Shown: piece after piece, positions 1 to 14,339 of the stretch | Position numbering within the stretch: the first letter of the stretch is position 1 | Layout of the letters: every line of letters starts with the position of its first letter | NCBI GenBank assembly: GCA_937893795.1 | Contig: CALCTH010000592.1 | Location: 1-48,398, forward strand | Reading direction: 5' to 3' | Source: an uncultured Myxococcales bacterium | GTDB taxonomy: Bacteria; Myxococcota_A; Polyangia; Polyangiales; Houyiibacteriaceae | DNA length: 48,398 nt | Notes under the pieces: model-generated | What the model was told of the DNA's origin: nothing | Databases searched by the model: none | The model's input: only the letters and a program-made list of their open reading frames with translations | Program-made: the position numbers and the translations under genes

Positions 1-488
1 CCGCAGACGAAGCCCGGGCACGCGCTCCGGGCGGCGAGCGCCTCGTCGAGCGGGGCCGGACCGCGCACCCGCGGCGTCCACGCGCGCTCCGCCTGCCGTG
101 CAGCTTCCGTGGCGATGGCCTGCCAACGCGCGCGGCGCTTCATGGCGCGGGCATCGTCCGGCGTCGCCACGCTGCGCGCGGCGCGAAGGAAGACGACGTC
201 CGTCGCGCCCAGCTCGGTGGCCTGGCGCACCACGTCGTCGGCCTTCCTTCCCTTGGGGAGCCCCATGACGAGGCCGAGGGTCTCGCCCTCCGCGGCGGTC
301 CAGCGGCGAACGATGCGCGCGTGGCCCTCCGCGCCGAGGGTCGCCTCCGCGAGGCCGCCTCGGCCGTCGAAAAGCAGCACCCGCTCCCCGGGGCCCAGGC
401 GGCGCACGCGCAGGTGCTGCCGCGCCGGCTTGCCGAGCGTGAGCGCGGCCCCGACGTCGACGAGCGCGTCGACCGGGAGGCGCCTCAA
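1..488 (-). CDS. rsmE: 16S rRNA m3U1498 methyltransferase RsmE family, 5' part only (C-terminus off the left edge)
   Basis: Reverse-strand translation from a TTG overlapping the prmA stop: LRRLPVDALVDVGAALTLGKPARQHLRVRRLGPGERVLLFDGRGG...GLVMGLPKGRKADDVVRQATELGATDVVFLRAARSV...KRRARWQAIATEAARQAERAWTPRV, typical RsmE/SPOUT motifs. Confidence 0.8.
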   Translation of the reverse strand, partial: MRRLPVDALVDVGAALTLGKPARQHLRVRRLGPGERVLLFDGRGGLAEATLGAEGHARIVRRWTAAEGETLGLVMGLPKGRKADDVVRQATELGATDVVFLRAARSVATPDDARAMKRRARWQAIATEAARQAERAWTPRVRGPAPLDEALAARSACPGFVC

Positions 489-1327
489 CGCCGGAGGACG
501 ATCGCCCGCCACTCGTTCTCCCTCGGAGACGCCGCATGCGCGAGGCCCACGTCGACGTAGGCCGCCGTCACGTCTTCATGGTCCTCTTCGAGGATCCCGC
601 TGAGCACGAGCGTTCCGCCGGGGGCGACCCGGGCCACGAGCGCGTCGCGCATGGCGAGCAGGATGGGCGCCTGGAGGTTGGCGAGCACGAGGTCGTAGCT
701 CCCCGGCACGTCCTCGATGGGCGTGGCGCTCGCGTCGAGCGTCGTCCCGTTGCGGGTCGCGTTGTCCGTCGCCGTTCGCACCGCGTCGGGGTCCACGTCC
801 ACGGCGACGGCCGACACCGCGCCGAGCAGGCGCGCGGCGATGGCCAGGATGCCGCTGCCGCAGCCCACGTCGAGCACGCGCTCGCCCCCCCGGGTGCGCG
901 CATCGATCTCCCGGAGCACGAGCCGGGTGGTCTCGTGGATGCCGCTGCCGAAGGCGTAGCCCGGGTCGATGGTGAGCACGACGTCTCCGGGCGCCGCAGC
1001 GACGTCGCGCCAGCTCGGGCGGAGCAGCAGCCGCTCGCCGAGCTTGGTCGGCTCGAAGAAGGCCTTCCAGGCCTCGCGCCAGCCGTCTCCTTCCACGAAG
1101 CGAAGCGCGGCCGGTCGGTCGAGCTGTGCCGCGGCGCGCTGCGCCGCCTCTTCGCCCTCGAAACTCGCGACGAGCGTCACGGCTTCGCCGGCGTCGGGGA
1201 CGTTGAGCGTCGTCCCGTCCCGCTCCTCCACGCCCAGGCAGCCGAGGGCCCAGAGCCTGTCCGAGACGAGCTCCACGTCGTCCGGGGCTACGGCGACATG
1301 CAGGAAGGGGTAGCGCGGCTGCGTCAC
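485..1327 (-). CDS. prmA: Ribosomal protein L11 methyltransferase (PrmA-like)
   Basis: 280 aa; DPGYAFGSGIHETTRLVLREI and SAM motif VLDVGCGSGILAIAARLLGA; followed by rsmE as is common. Confidence 0.88.
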   Translation of the reverse strand: MTQPRYPFLHVAVAPDDVELVSDRLWALGCLGVEERDGTTLNVPDAGEAVTLVASFEGEEAAQRAAAQLDRPAALRFVEGDGWREAWKAFFEPTKLGERLLLRPSWRDVAAAPGDVVLTIDPGYAFGSGIHETTRLVLREIDARTRGGERVLDVGCGSGILAIAARLLGAVSAVAVDVDPDAVRTATDNATRNGTTLDASATPIEDVPGSYDLVLANLQAPILLAMRDALVARVAPGGTLVLSGILEEDHEDVTAAYVDVGLAHAASPRENEWRAIVLRR

Positions 1328-1439
1328 GCTCGGGTCCTTAGCTCAGCCCCTTCGGCCACGCCCCCGGAGGGGGACGTGCCCTTCCCAAGCGCGCTCCCAC
1401 CTTGGCGTCGCCACCGCGGGGCTTAGACCCGACGCTTCG

Positions 1440-2558
1440 ATGCACATCGACATGCCCACCCTCGCGCAGGTGCGTGAGCTCGCTGGCCAGCGGCATGCCG
1501 CCAGCGTGACCATCACCTTGCCCACGACGCCCGTCACCCCGAAAGCCCGCCGAGATCGCATTCGCTTCGGCAACCTGGCGAAGGAGGCGCTCGAGCAGCT
1601 CCGCGAAGCCCAGCACGCCCCGGCCACCCTCGCGGCCCTCGAGGAGCAGCTCGCGTCCGTCGAGGACGACGTGGCCTACTGGGACGTGCAGGCCCGGGGC
1701 CTCGTGGTCTTCGCGACGCCCGACAAGCTCCTCACCTTCCGGCTGCCGAATCGGCTGACGGACGCGGTCGAGGTCTCCGACCGCTTCGATCTGCCGCCGC
1801 TCCTGCGTGCCCTGACCTTCCCGCACGAGGCCGTCGCGTTGCTTCTCGGGCAGAACGGCGTCCGGGTGCTCTCCATCGGGCGCGAGGGCGCGACCGTCGA
1901 GCTCACGGTGCCGGACATGCCGAAGGACGCGAGCAGCGTGGCGAGCCGTGCCAATCTCCGGGACCGCTCCCCGAAGGGCCGCACGCAGGGCAGCGAGGGA
2001 CACAAGGTCATGCTCCGGAGCTACGCGCGGCGCGTGGACCAGGCGCTGCGGTCGGTACTCGCGAGCGCACGACTCCCGCTCGCCGTCGTCGCCGCGGAGC
2101 CGCTCCGTTCGATCTTCCACGGCGTCTCGAGTCACGACGACGTGCTTACCGGCGAGCTCCCGGGGCTCCACGAGGGGAGCCCCGAGACGGAGGTCGCGGC
2201 GGGCGTCCGGGCGCTCCTCGACGCGCGCTACGCGGAGGAGCTGGCCGTGCTTCGGGAGCGCTTCGGGGACCGCCAGGCGCGCGGCATGGCGACGGCGAAC
2301 ACGGCGGCCGTGGCGCAGGCCGTCACCTTCGGTACCGTCTCGACGCTGCTCGTCGACATGGACGCGAGCCTGCCCGGGCTCATCGATCCCACGGACGGGA
2401 CGCTGGTCGTCGACGCCGACGCCGGCGCCTCGAGCTACAACGTCTTCGGGGAGATGTGCTGCCGCGCGCTGCTCACCGGCGCGCGCGTCGTGAGCGCTCG
2501 CGCGAGCGACATCCCGGAGGGGGCCCCCGTCGCCGCGTTCTTGCGCGCGCCGCTCTGA
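1440..2558 (+). CDS. baeRF-like protein (bacterial archaeo-eukaryotic release-factor-like family)
   Basis: 372 aa; VVFATPDKLLTFRLPNRLTDAVEVSDRFDLPPLLRAL...VALLLGQNGVRVLSI layout and C-terminal ...GTVSTLLVDMDASLPGLIDPTDGTLV.. resemble baeRF/eRF1-like proteins. Confidence 0.6.
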   Translation: MHIDMPTLAQVRELAGQRHAASVTITLPTTPVTPKARRDRIRFGNLAKEALEQLREAQHAPATLAALEEQLASVEDDVAYWDVQARGLVVFATPDKLLTFRLPNRLTDAVEVSDRFDLPPLLRALTFPHEAVALLLGQNGVRVLSIGREGATVELTVPDMPKDASSVASRANLRDRSPKGRTQGSEGHKVMLRSYARRVDQALRSVLASARLPLAVVAAEPLRSIFHGVSSHDDVLTGELPGLHEGSPETEVAAGVRALLDARYAEELAVLRERFGDRQARGMATANTAAVAQAVTFGTVSTLLVDMDASLPGLIDPTDGTLVVDADAGASSYNVFGEMCCRALLTGARVVSARASDIPEGAPVAAFLRAPL

Positions 2559-2583
2559 CGGCCTTCCGCGGCCTGCGTCGCGC

Positions 2584-2820
2584 TCAGAGCGCGGAGAAGG
2601 CCAGGCCCCAGGCCACGAAGAACACGACCCAAAGCACCGGCGTCACCCGTTTGCCGGCACGCCAGCACACGTAGGGGGTCACGGGGGGCACCAGCGCGGC
2701 CGCCTTCCAGCGCGGCGCCTCCGGGCCGAGGAGCGCCTGCCAGAGCGCCACGCCATGGGTCATCAGGGCGGCAAAGCCGAGGCTCAGAGAGACCAGGAAG
2801 AGCGTGGCGTCATCGCCCAT
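2584..2820 (-). CDS. Small predicted membrane protein (78 aa)
   Basis: Two hydrophobic segments (LFLVSLSLGFAALMTHGVALW; VLWVVFFVAWGLAFSAL); packed just downstream of hom. Confidence 0.55.
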   Translation of the reverse strand: MGDDATLFLVSLSLGFAALMTHGVALWQALLGPEAPRWKAAALVPPVTPYVCWRAGKRVTPVLWVVFFVAWGLAFSAL

Positions 2821-2827
2821 GGCGCGC

Positions 2828-4159
<1,332 letters not shown>

Positions 4160-4170
4160 GGAAGGTGGGC

Positions 4171-4494
4171 TCAGTAGATCTCGCCCGGGCCGTAGGGGAG
4201 CGGGCGGGTCATCTCGGAGTCGGCGTCGGCGATGGAGGCCTGCCGGCGCGCCGCGATGGCCTCGTTCCACGACTCGAAGTCCCCCTGGATCTTCGCCTCA
4301 CGCCGCACGACACGGGCCCGAAAGCGCTCGAGGCGTTTCGCCTCGGTGGCCCCCAGGGTCGGGAGGGCCTCGTCCACCTCGCGGAGCACATGCCGGATGC
4401 GGCCCAGGGCGTCGATGAAGTTCTCGCGCTGCGCGAAGCGCTGCGCTTGCACCATCCACACGTCCCAGCGTTCTCGCGGCGTGATGTCCTTCAT
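4171..4494 (-). CDS. Conserved hypothetical protein (107 aa)
   Basis: Tightly packed upstream of hom on the same strand; protein-like charged/helical composition. Confidence 0.6.
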   Translation of the reverse strand: MKDITPRERWDVWMVQAQRFAQRENFIDALGRIRHVLREVDEALPTLGATEAKRLERFRARVVRREAKIQGDFESWNEAIAARRQASIADADSEMTRPLPYGPGEIY

Positions 4495-4646
4495 GAGGGG
4501 TACGATACGCGGGCGGCGCGTAAACGCCAGCGGGACCTGGCGGGCTCCATGGCGGCGCCCTCGCCGCCGGGTTTCCTTCCCTCGCGCGCGGGCCAGGCGC
4601 GTGCGACGACGTTGACCCCGCCAGGCGCCGGGCGTACGGAGGCGCC

Positions 4647-5081
4647 ATGGCAGCGCAGGACCTGAGTGCCCCCGGCGAGCTCAACGCGCTCCTCGGCCGC
4701 GGCTCGGCCTACACCGGAAAGCTCACCTTCGAGGGTCGCGTGCGCATCGATGGGCACTTCGCGGGCGAGGTGTTCAGCGAGGGCACGCTCATCCTCGGCG
4801 ACGGGGCCGCCATCGACGCTCGGGTCGACGTCGGGACGCTCATCGTCCTCGCCGGCGAGGTCCGGGGGCACGTCACGGCCCGCGACCTGGTGGAAGTGCA
4901 TGCCGACGGTCGTGTGCACGCCGACGTCGTGACCCCCCAGCTCTTCATCGACCGGGGGGCCGTCTTCACCGGCCGGTGCACGATGCCCGAGGGCGGGGAC
5001 GACGTGCCGCGGACGAATCTCGACGCAACCGAGACAGGCGACCGGCCGGGGCCTCCCGAGCCCGGCGACTCCTCGGGATGA
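4647..5081 (+). CDS. Bactofilin/polymer-forming cytoskeletal protein
   Basis: 144 aa; GSAYTGKLTFEGRVRIDGHFAGEVFSEGTLILGDGAAIDARVDVGTLIVLAGEVRGHVTARDLVEVHADGRVHADVVTPQLFIDRGAVFTGRCTM, classic bactofilin repeats. Confidence 0.92.
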   Translation: MAAQDLSAPGELNALLGRGSAYTGKLTFEGRVRIDGHFAGEVFSEGTLILGDGAAIDARVDVGTLIVLAGEVRGHVTARDLVEVHADGRVHADVVTPQLFIDRGAVFTGRCTMPEGGDDVPRTNLDATETGDRPGPPEPGDSSG

Positions 5082-5202
5082 TCGATGTCATCGGACAGAA
5101 AAACAGCCTGGTAGGCACCGAAGCGCGGCGGACATTGCGTTAACTCACTCTGCTGAGAATCCAGGTCTTGTCGAGATTCGCCCCTGCCTCCAGTTCAACA
5201 AG

Positions 5203-5391
5203 GTGACCAACGTACGCGACCTCGACAGCCTCCCGGAACCCGCCCGCTCCTGGGCCCGCCAGCAGCGAGACGCGCTCGTGGCCCGGGGGCTCACCCCCGA
5301 GAACGCGGCCCGCCAGGCCCTGCTCGAAGGTGAGTGCTGGATGTACCAGCGCGCTCCCTTCGCGCGGCCCGTCGACTCGAAGAGCGCCTGA
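5203..5391 (+). CDS. Small hypothetical protein (62 aa, GTG start)
   Basis: MTNVRDLDSLPEPARSWARQQRDALVARGLTPENAARQALLEGECWMYQRAP; protein-like composition in an otherwise empty interval. Confidence 0.4.
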   Translation: MTNVRDLDSLPEPARSWARQQRDALVARGLTPENAARQALLEGECWMYQRAPFARPVDSKSA

Positions 5392-5470
5392 AGCGCGCGC
5401 GACGCCGCGCCCGCGACGTCCACGCCCGCGGCGTACTCGGCCGGTCACGGTCTCGAGACGACGACGTCGG

Positions 5471-6799
5471 TCACAAGGCCCAGCCCAGCTCGAGTCCGAG
5501 CGTGAGGCCACGGTCGGAACCGCCGGTGCCCTCGGGGCCTGCCGCCTCCGCTCCGCCCAGCCCCAGCGCGTAACGCGTGAAGGCGAAGCGCAAGCCATAG
5601 GCGAAGCCCGGGTCGAGTCGCCCGGTCAACGCCAGCCCCACGTCGAAGCCGCGCGTGGAGCCCGCACCTCCGTGCTGCGTCTCGAGGTCTCCGGTACCGA
5701 AGACCGGCCGGAAGCCCGCATCGAGGCGGGCCACGAGCAGCTCGCGCAGGATCTGTAGCTGGGCGACGAGGCCTGCTCGAAGCTGCGTATAGCGTGAGCT
5801 GAAGAAGGTGGAGTTCGTCCCGAGGTCGAAGGTATCGACCCCGAAGCCTACGAGCGCGCCCACGAGCAGGCGGTCGTTCATGAGCGGAAGCTGGTACCCG
5901 ACCTGAACGAGCAGACGCCACGCCGTCGTGTCGACGTCGTTCGTGGTCGTCCCGCCCGAGCCGTCCATCACGACCTCGTTCGAGCTCAATCCGAGGGCGA
6001 AGGCGAGGGCCAGCTCGGCGTAGAGGCCACGCGCGGCGCCTTCCGCGTTCCTCAAAAAGAAGGACTCGAGGCGGAGCGTGAGCTCGGGGTAGAGGCCCGC
6101 CTCGTAGGTGCGGGCGCCGCCGTCGGTGAGGTCGACGCGGGCGTCGCGGGTTCTCCCCTGCATGCCGATGGTCGCGCGCACCAGCGGGAGAGGCGCGGCT
6201 TCGCCATCGTCGTCGTCGGCGTCGTCGGCGTCGGCCGCGCTCTCGGCAGCGCGTTGCGCCGCCATCTCCGCACGCATGCGCGCTTCTTCCTCTGCCGCGT
6301 CCCGCTCCTGAATGGCGAAGATCGTCTCGTCGATGACTTCCGCGGCGAGGTCCCGGAGCAGCAGCCGATTGGCCCGCCCCGTCGGCCGCGGGCCCTCTCG
6401 CTGGCTTCGAAGCACGCCCCGGTCGTCGTAGGCGCGCAGCTCGCTCACGGCGGCCCGGCCCCGGCCGCGCACCTCGCCCTCGACGATCACGCTGAGTCCG
6501 AAACGCTCCGCGACGGCGGCGCGCCCGCCTTCGGTCCCGAGATCCACGCCGAGGCTCTCCGCTGCCGTACCGACCTCGGCCCGGGGGACGAGGTCCAGGC
6601 GCTCGCTCGCCGCGGCGACCGCCTCGCGGCGGAGCGCAGGACCACCGCGCCCGCGGAAGGCGAGCACGACGCCGCGCCGTGACTGGGCGGCGGCCACGCT
6701 GGCCTCGAGCACGGGCAGGGCCAACCCCGCTGCGCCGGCCCACCACGTCGTCACGCCGAGGAACGCCAGTCGCGCTCCGGCCCCAAGGGTCCTCACCAT
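5471..6799 (-). CDS. Secreted two-domain protein, C-terminal half a predicted outer-membrane beta-barrel
   Basis: 442 aa; N-terminal hydrophobic signal ending ASVAAAQ; Asp/Ala-rich linker (ADADDADDDDGEA); C-terminal alternating aromatic/glycine strands. Confidence 0.65.
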   Translation of the reverse strand: MVRTLGAGARLAFLGVTTWWAGAAGLALPVLEASVAAAQSRRGVVLAFRGRGGPALRREAVAAASERLDLVPRAEVGTAAESLGVDLGTEGGRAAVAERFGLSVIVEGEVRGRGRAAVSELRAYDDRGVLRSQREGPRPTGRANRLLLRDLAAEVIDETIFAIQERDAAEEEARMRAEMAAQRAAESAADADDADDDDGEAAPLPLVRATIGMQGRTRDARVDLTDGGARTYEAGLYPELTLRLESFFLRNAEGAARGLYAELALAFALGLSSNEVVMDGSGGTTTNDVDTTAWRLLVQVGYQLPLMNDRLLVGALVGFGVDTFDLGTNSTFFSSRYTQLRAGLVAQLQILRELLVARLDAGFRPVFGTGDLETQHGGAGSTRGFDVGLALTGRLDPGFAYGLRFAFTRYALGLGGAEAAGPEGTGGSDRGLTLGLELGWAL

Positions 6800-7187
6800 G
6801 GCGTCCTTGTACCAGCCCTCTCCGATGGCGCCGATTTCCCGCGCGTCGCCCCGGGTGTGGTGCCAGAGTCACGGTGTGTCGGCGTCGGAGCCTCCGCCAA
6901 GCCTCCCCGGCCCCGAAACACCGTGAAGTTGCGACCTCGGGCATTGGAACGAGAATCGCAAGGTCAGTGGGGTCAGACGTGAGTGACGTGAGATACGCCC
7001 AGCCTCCGATCCGGTTCGGCACGCCGACCTCGAACGCAACGCTCGGGGGACCCCACGCGACGGTAGGGGGGAAGGCGTACGCCCCACGGCCTTCGCCCCC
7101 CCGTCGGGACGCTGCTGAATCGCTTCCCTCGCCCCGACGTCGGACCCGCGTACGCCGCTCGAACCAGCATTTGACCAGGACGCTGCC

Positions 7188-7775
7188 ATGACCCGCCTCC
7201 CCCTCGCCCTCGGCCTCGCCGCCTTCGTTGCCCTGCCTAGCCTCGCGCTGCCGGATCTCGCCGCCGCGCAGGGCCCGGAAGCCATCCAGACCTACCGCGA
7301 GCCCGCCGAGGGGACCGACGTGACCATCGGCGCCGCCACGGGGCTCGTGCAGGCGTCGGCCGACGACGTGGTGGCCGTGCTCAGCGACTACGCGAACTAC
7401 GTCGAGTTCATGCCGAGCTTCCGCGCGAGCCGCGTGCTCGGCCGCCGTGGCAACCGCGCGAACGTCTACGTCGAGGCCACGATCCTCCACGACACCATGA
7501 CGCTCTGGGCCCAGGTCGTGCTGCGCGTGAGCGACGGCGAGCGCCCGGGTCAGAAGATCATCGAGGCCACCATGACCCGGGGCAACGTCGACACCTTCAT
7601 CGTTCGGTGGGAGGTGCAGCCCGTCGACGCGAACAACGCGCTCGTGACCTTCAAGCTGCTCGTGGACCCGGATCTGCCCGTCCCCTCCTCCCTCGTTTCC
7701 AGCGAGAACGAGCGCTGGGCCCGGGCCACGCTCGGGCGCCTCCGCACCCGCGTCAGCGCCGTCGCCGCGAGCTGA
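7188..7775 (+). CDS. Secreted SRPBCC/polyketide cyclase-like (START-like) protein
   Basis: 195 aa; signal MTRLPLALGLAAFVALPSLALPDLAAAQ; ASADDVVAVLSDYANYVEFMPSFRASRVLGR. Confidence 0.7.
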   Translation: MTRLPLALGLAAFVALPSLALPDLAAAQGPEAIQTYREPAEGTDVTIGAATGLVQASADDVVAVLSDYANYVEFMPSFRASRVLGRRGNRANVYVEATILHDTMTLWAQVVLRVSDGERPGQKIIEATMTRGNVDTFIVRWEVQPVDANNALVTFKLLVDPDLPVPSSLVSSENERWARATLGRLRTRVSAVAAS

Positions 7776-7804
7776 GCGCGCGCCGGCTCCGCCGGCACCT
7801 GGAG

Positions 7805-7836
7805 AGCCCCGCGTTTGCCTGGAAACGCGGGGCTTT
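7805..7836 (+). terminator. Rho-independent-like terminator
   Basis: Perfect 12-bp inverted repeat AGCCCCGCGTTT-gcctgg-AAACGCGGGGCT followed by TTCG. Confidence 0.7.
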
Positions 7837-7865
7837 CGTCGTTCGGCGCGCAATCACGGGCCGCC

Positions 7866-7896
7866 CTTGACCCCTTTCGGGGGCACTGCTAGGTGT
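7866..7896 (+). promoter_or_regulatory. Possible sigma70-like promoter ahead of the atp operon
   Basis: TTGACC, 17-nt spacer, TAGGTG, located between the terminator and the first atp gene; weak -10 match. Confidence 0.3.
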
Positions 7897-8050
7897 CGCG
7901 CGCCCGCCAGCCGGTGGGCCCCGGGCCACGGCGGCCCCTCCCCGTATCTCGCCCCCCGCCGAGGGGCATGACGAGTGCGTCAGCGGGCCTAGAGTGGAGG
8001 CGTCGCCGGCGGCACGAGGCTCTCCAGCGACGGACGACGAGGTCCACCCC

Positions 8051-8512
8051 ATGCTGCTCTTCGCGATCCTCTCGGACGGCTCGCTCATCGATCTCGACGG
8101 CACGTTCTTCATTCAGCTCGCCGTCTTCTTCACCGCGTTCGTCGTGTTGCGTGCGCTCGTCTTCAAGCCGGTGCTCGCCGTGCTCGAGGCGCGGGAGCAG
8201 GCCACGGACGGGGCACGGGAGACTGCCAAGCAGCTGCAAAAGCAAGCTGCGGCCTCGGGCTCGGACTTCGAAGACAAGCTCCGGGCGATGCGCGCCGACG
8301 CCGCCGAGAAGCGCGACACGCTCCGCGGCGAGGGCAAGCGCACCGAGGCGACGCTCCTCGCCAAGGTTCGTCAGGACACGGAGAAGCAGCTCGCCGAGGC
8401 CGAGGCCAGCCTCGAGCGGGAGGCGAGCCGCCTCCGGCAGGAGATCGCCGCAGGCACCCCGGCGCTCGCGAAGCAGATCGCCTCGAAGCTCCTTCAGCGG
8501 GAGGTGAGCTGA
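8051..8512 (+). CDS. F0F1 ATP synthase subunit b-like (first of two b-type subunits, b')
   Basis: From ATG at 8051: FFIQLAVFFTAFVVLRALVFKPVLAVLEAREQAT...; long amphipathic coiled coil; first of two b-type genes. Confidence 0.8.
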   Translation: MLLFAILSDGSLIDLDGTFFIQLAVFFTAFVVLRALVFKPVLAVLEAREQATDGARETAKQLQKQAAASGSDFEDKLRAMRADAAEKRDTLRGEGKRTEATLLAKVRQDTEKQLAEAEASLEREASRLRQEIAAGTPALAKQIASKLLQREVS

Positions 8513-9195
8513 TGTCCGGACGAACGACCCTTCGCGCCGCGCTCCTCGCGCTACCCCTTTTCGCCGCGCCCGCGCTCCTCGCGGCACCTGCCAACGCGCA
8601 GCACGGCGCGCCCGAGGCAGACCAGGCGGCGGAGAGCCACGCCGACGGTCACGGCGCCGCGCATGGCGATGGCCACGGCGCGGTCACCGTCGGCGCCATT
8701 CTGAGCGACACGAAGTTCCAGGCCGGCGTCATCGCCTTCCTGATCCTGCTCGCTGCCTTCGTCTTCCTCCTGGGCCCCAAGGTGACGGCGGCGCTCGAGA
8801 AGCGGCAGGCGGAGATTCGCGAAGCCCTCGAAGAAGCCCAGCGCCTCAAGGCCGAAGCCGAGGCACGGAAGGCCGAGCTCGACGAGCGGCTGGCCAAGCT
8901 CGACGCCGAGATGGACGAGCTGAAGTCCCAGATGATCCGTGCCGGCGAAGAGGAGCGCGACCGCATCATCGCCGAGGCCGAGGAGAAGGCCGCGCTGATG
9001 CGGAAGGACACGCAGTTCCAGATCGACCAGCGCTTCAAGCAGCTGCGTCAGGACCTCTACCGCGAGTCCGTGACGGCGGCCGTCGGCGCGGCGCAGGAGC
9101 TCCTCACGAAGGAGACGAGCGCCGAGGATCAGACGCGGCTGGCGCAGGGCTACCTCGAGAACGTCGCCCAGGCGGCGAAGGAGCGGCGCGCGTGA
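8512..9195 (+). CDS. atpF: F0F1 ATP synthase subunit b with N-terminal signal-like extension
   Basis: FQAGVIAFLILLAAFVFLLGPKVTAALEKRQAEIREALEEAQRLKAEAEARKAELDERL; start overlaps the upstream stop. Confidence 0.88.
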   Translation: MSGRTTLRAALLALPLFAAPALLAAPANAQHGAPEADQAAESHADGHGAAHGDGHGAVTVGAILSDTKFQAGVIAFLILLAAFVFLLGPKVTAALEKRQAEIREALEEAQRLKAEAEARKAELDERLAKLDAEMDELKSQMIRAGEEERDRIIAEAEEKAALMRKDTQFQIDQRFKQLRQDLYRESVTAAVGAAQELLTKETSAEDQTRLAQGYLENVAQAAKERRA

Positions 9196-9743
9196 CGGCC
9201 TCGGTGATCGGACGGCGCTACGGGCGCGCCCTCCTCGAGCTCGCCCACGAGGCGGGCCAAGAGAGCGAGGTCCGAAAGGGCCTCGAGGAGCTGCTCGCGA
9301 GCTGGACCGCGAGCCCGGAGCTTCGGGGCATCTTCGAGAACCCCGGCGTGGGCGCTGACCAGCGTCGCGCCATCCTCGATGCCGTCGGCGCCAAGATGAG
9401 CCTCCCCACGCTCGTCACGAACACGCTCAAGCTCCTCGCCGACCGGCGCCGCCTCCGCCACGTTCCCGAGCTGGTCGAGGCCTACCTCGAGCTGGCCGAC
9501 GCCGACGCTGGCGGGCTTCGTGCCGAGGTGACCACGGCGGGCGACATGCCCGAGAGCTACTTCGCGGAGCTCCAGAAGACGCTCGCCGAGAACCTCGGCC
9601 GCGAGGTGACGCTCGTGAAGAAGCAAGACCCGGCGCTCATCGCCGGCGTCGTGACGAAGGTCGGCGACATGGTCTTCGACGGCTCGCTCCGGTCCCGGCT
9701 GCGCGAGCTCGAGGACACGATGCTCAACGCCGAGACCGCCTGA
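9192..9743 (+). CDS. atpH: F0F1 ATP synthase subunit delta
   Basis: VIGRRYGRALLELAHEAGQ...; C-terminal VTLVKKQDPALIAGVVTKVGDMVFDGSLRSRLREL. Confidence 0.93.
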   Translation: MTASVIGRRYGRALLELAHEAGQESEVRKGLEELLASWTASPELRGIFENPGVGADQRRAILDAVGAKMSLPTLVTNTLKLLADRRRLRHVPELVEAYLELADADAGGLRAEVTTAGDMPESYFAELQKTLAENLGREVTLVKKQDPALIAGVVTKVGDMVFDGSLRSRLRELEDTMLNAETA

Positions 9744-9814
9744 GGTCCGCGCGCCTCATTCCCCACCCCCGATTCCCCTACGCCGCCCAGACGGCTTTGA
9801 CCCGCGCCCAATAG

Positions 9815-13852
<4,038 letters not shown>

Positions 13853-13856
13853 GCCC

Positions 13857-14282
13857 ATGGCCAGCCAGCTCACGCTCGAGGTCGCGACGCCGACGGGGCT
13901 CGCGCTCCGTACGGAGGCCGACTCCGTACAGGCGCCGAGCGTGCAGGGCGAGTTCGGCGTGTTGCCGGATCACCTTCCGCTCCTCGCAGCGCTCCGCACG
14001 GGCATCCTCACCTACCGGGCGTCGGGGAAGACGCACGTGGCGGCCATCGGGCCCGGCTTCGTCGAGGCGGAGCCCGACAAGGTGCTGCTCCTGACCGACC
14101 TCTTCGCCCTGCCGGCGGACGTCGACGTGGACGCCGTGCGCGGCGAGCTCGCGGAGGCCAAGCAGGCCCTCGCGGGCTTCGGCGAGCGCCACGAGGGGCA
14201 GGCCTACGAGGAGCTCCAGCGCAACGTCGACTGGGCCCAGGCCCGCCTCGACGCGGTGGCCGAGGCCGACCGCGTGAGCTGA
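13857..14282 (+). CDS. atpC: F0F1 ATP synthase subunit epsilon
   Basis: LTLEVATPTGLALRTEADSVQAPSVQGEFGVLPDHLPLLAALRTGILTYR. Confidence 0.92.
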   Translation: MASQLTLEVATPTGLALRTEADSVQAPSVQGEFGVLPDHLPLLAALRTGILTYRASGKTHVAAIGPGFVEAEPDKVLLLTDLFALPADVDVDAVRGELAEAKQALAGFGERHEGQAYEELQRNVDWAQARLDAVAEADRVS

Positions 14283-14300
14283 CGCTCAGCGCCGAGGCAT

Positions 14301-14339
14301 CGAAACGGGCGCGTCGCTTTGGCGGCGCGCCCGTTTTCG
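14301..14339 (+). terminator. Terminator at the end of the atp operon
   Basis: CGAAACGGGCGCG ... CGCGCCCGTTTTCG inverted repeat just after the atpC stop. Confidence 0.7.

Noticed and set aside
5445-7853. 802-aa reverse ORF and other very long overlapping ORFs (9557-11377 -, 12365-13873 -, 16580-18298 -, 19684-22320 -, 26940-28934 +, 34405-37098 -)
   Set aside because: Low-complexity Arg/Ala/Gly/Pro or His/Val/Glu-rich translations antisense or out of frame to clear genes; typical shadow ORFs of GC-rich DNA.
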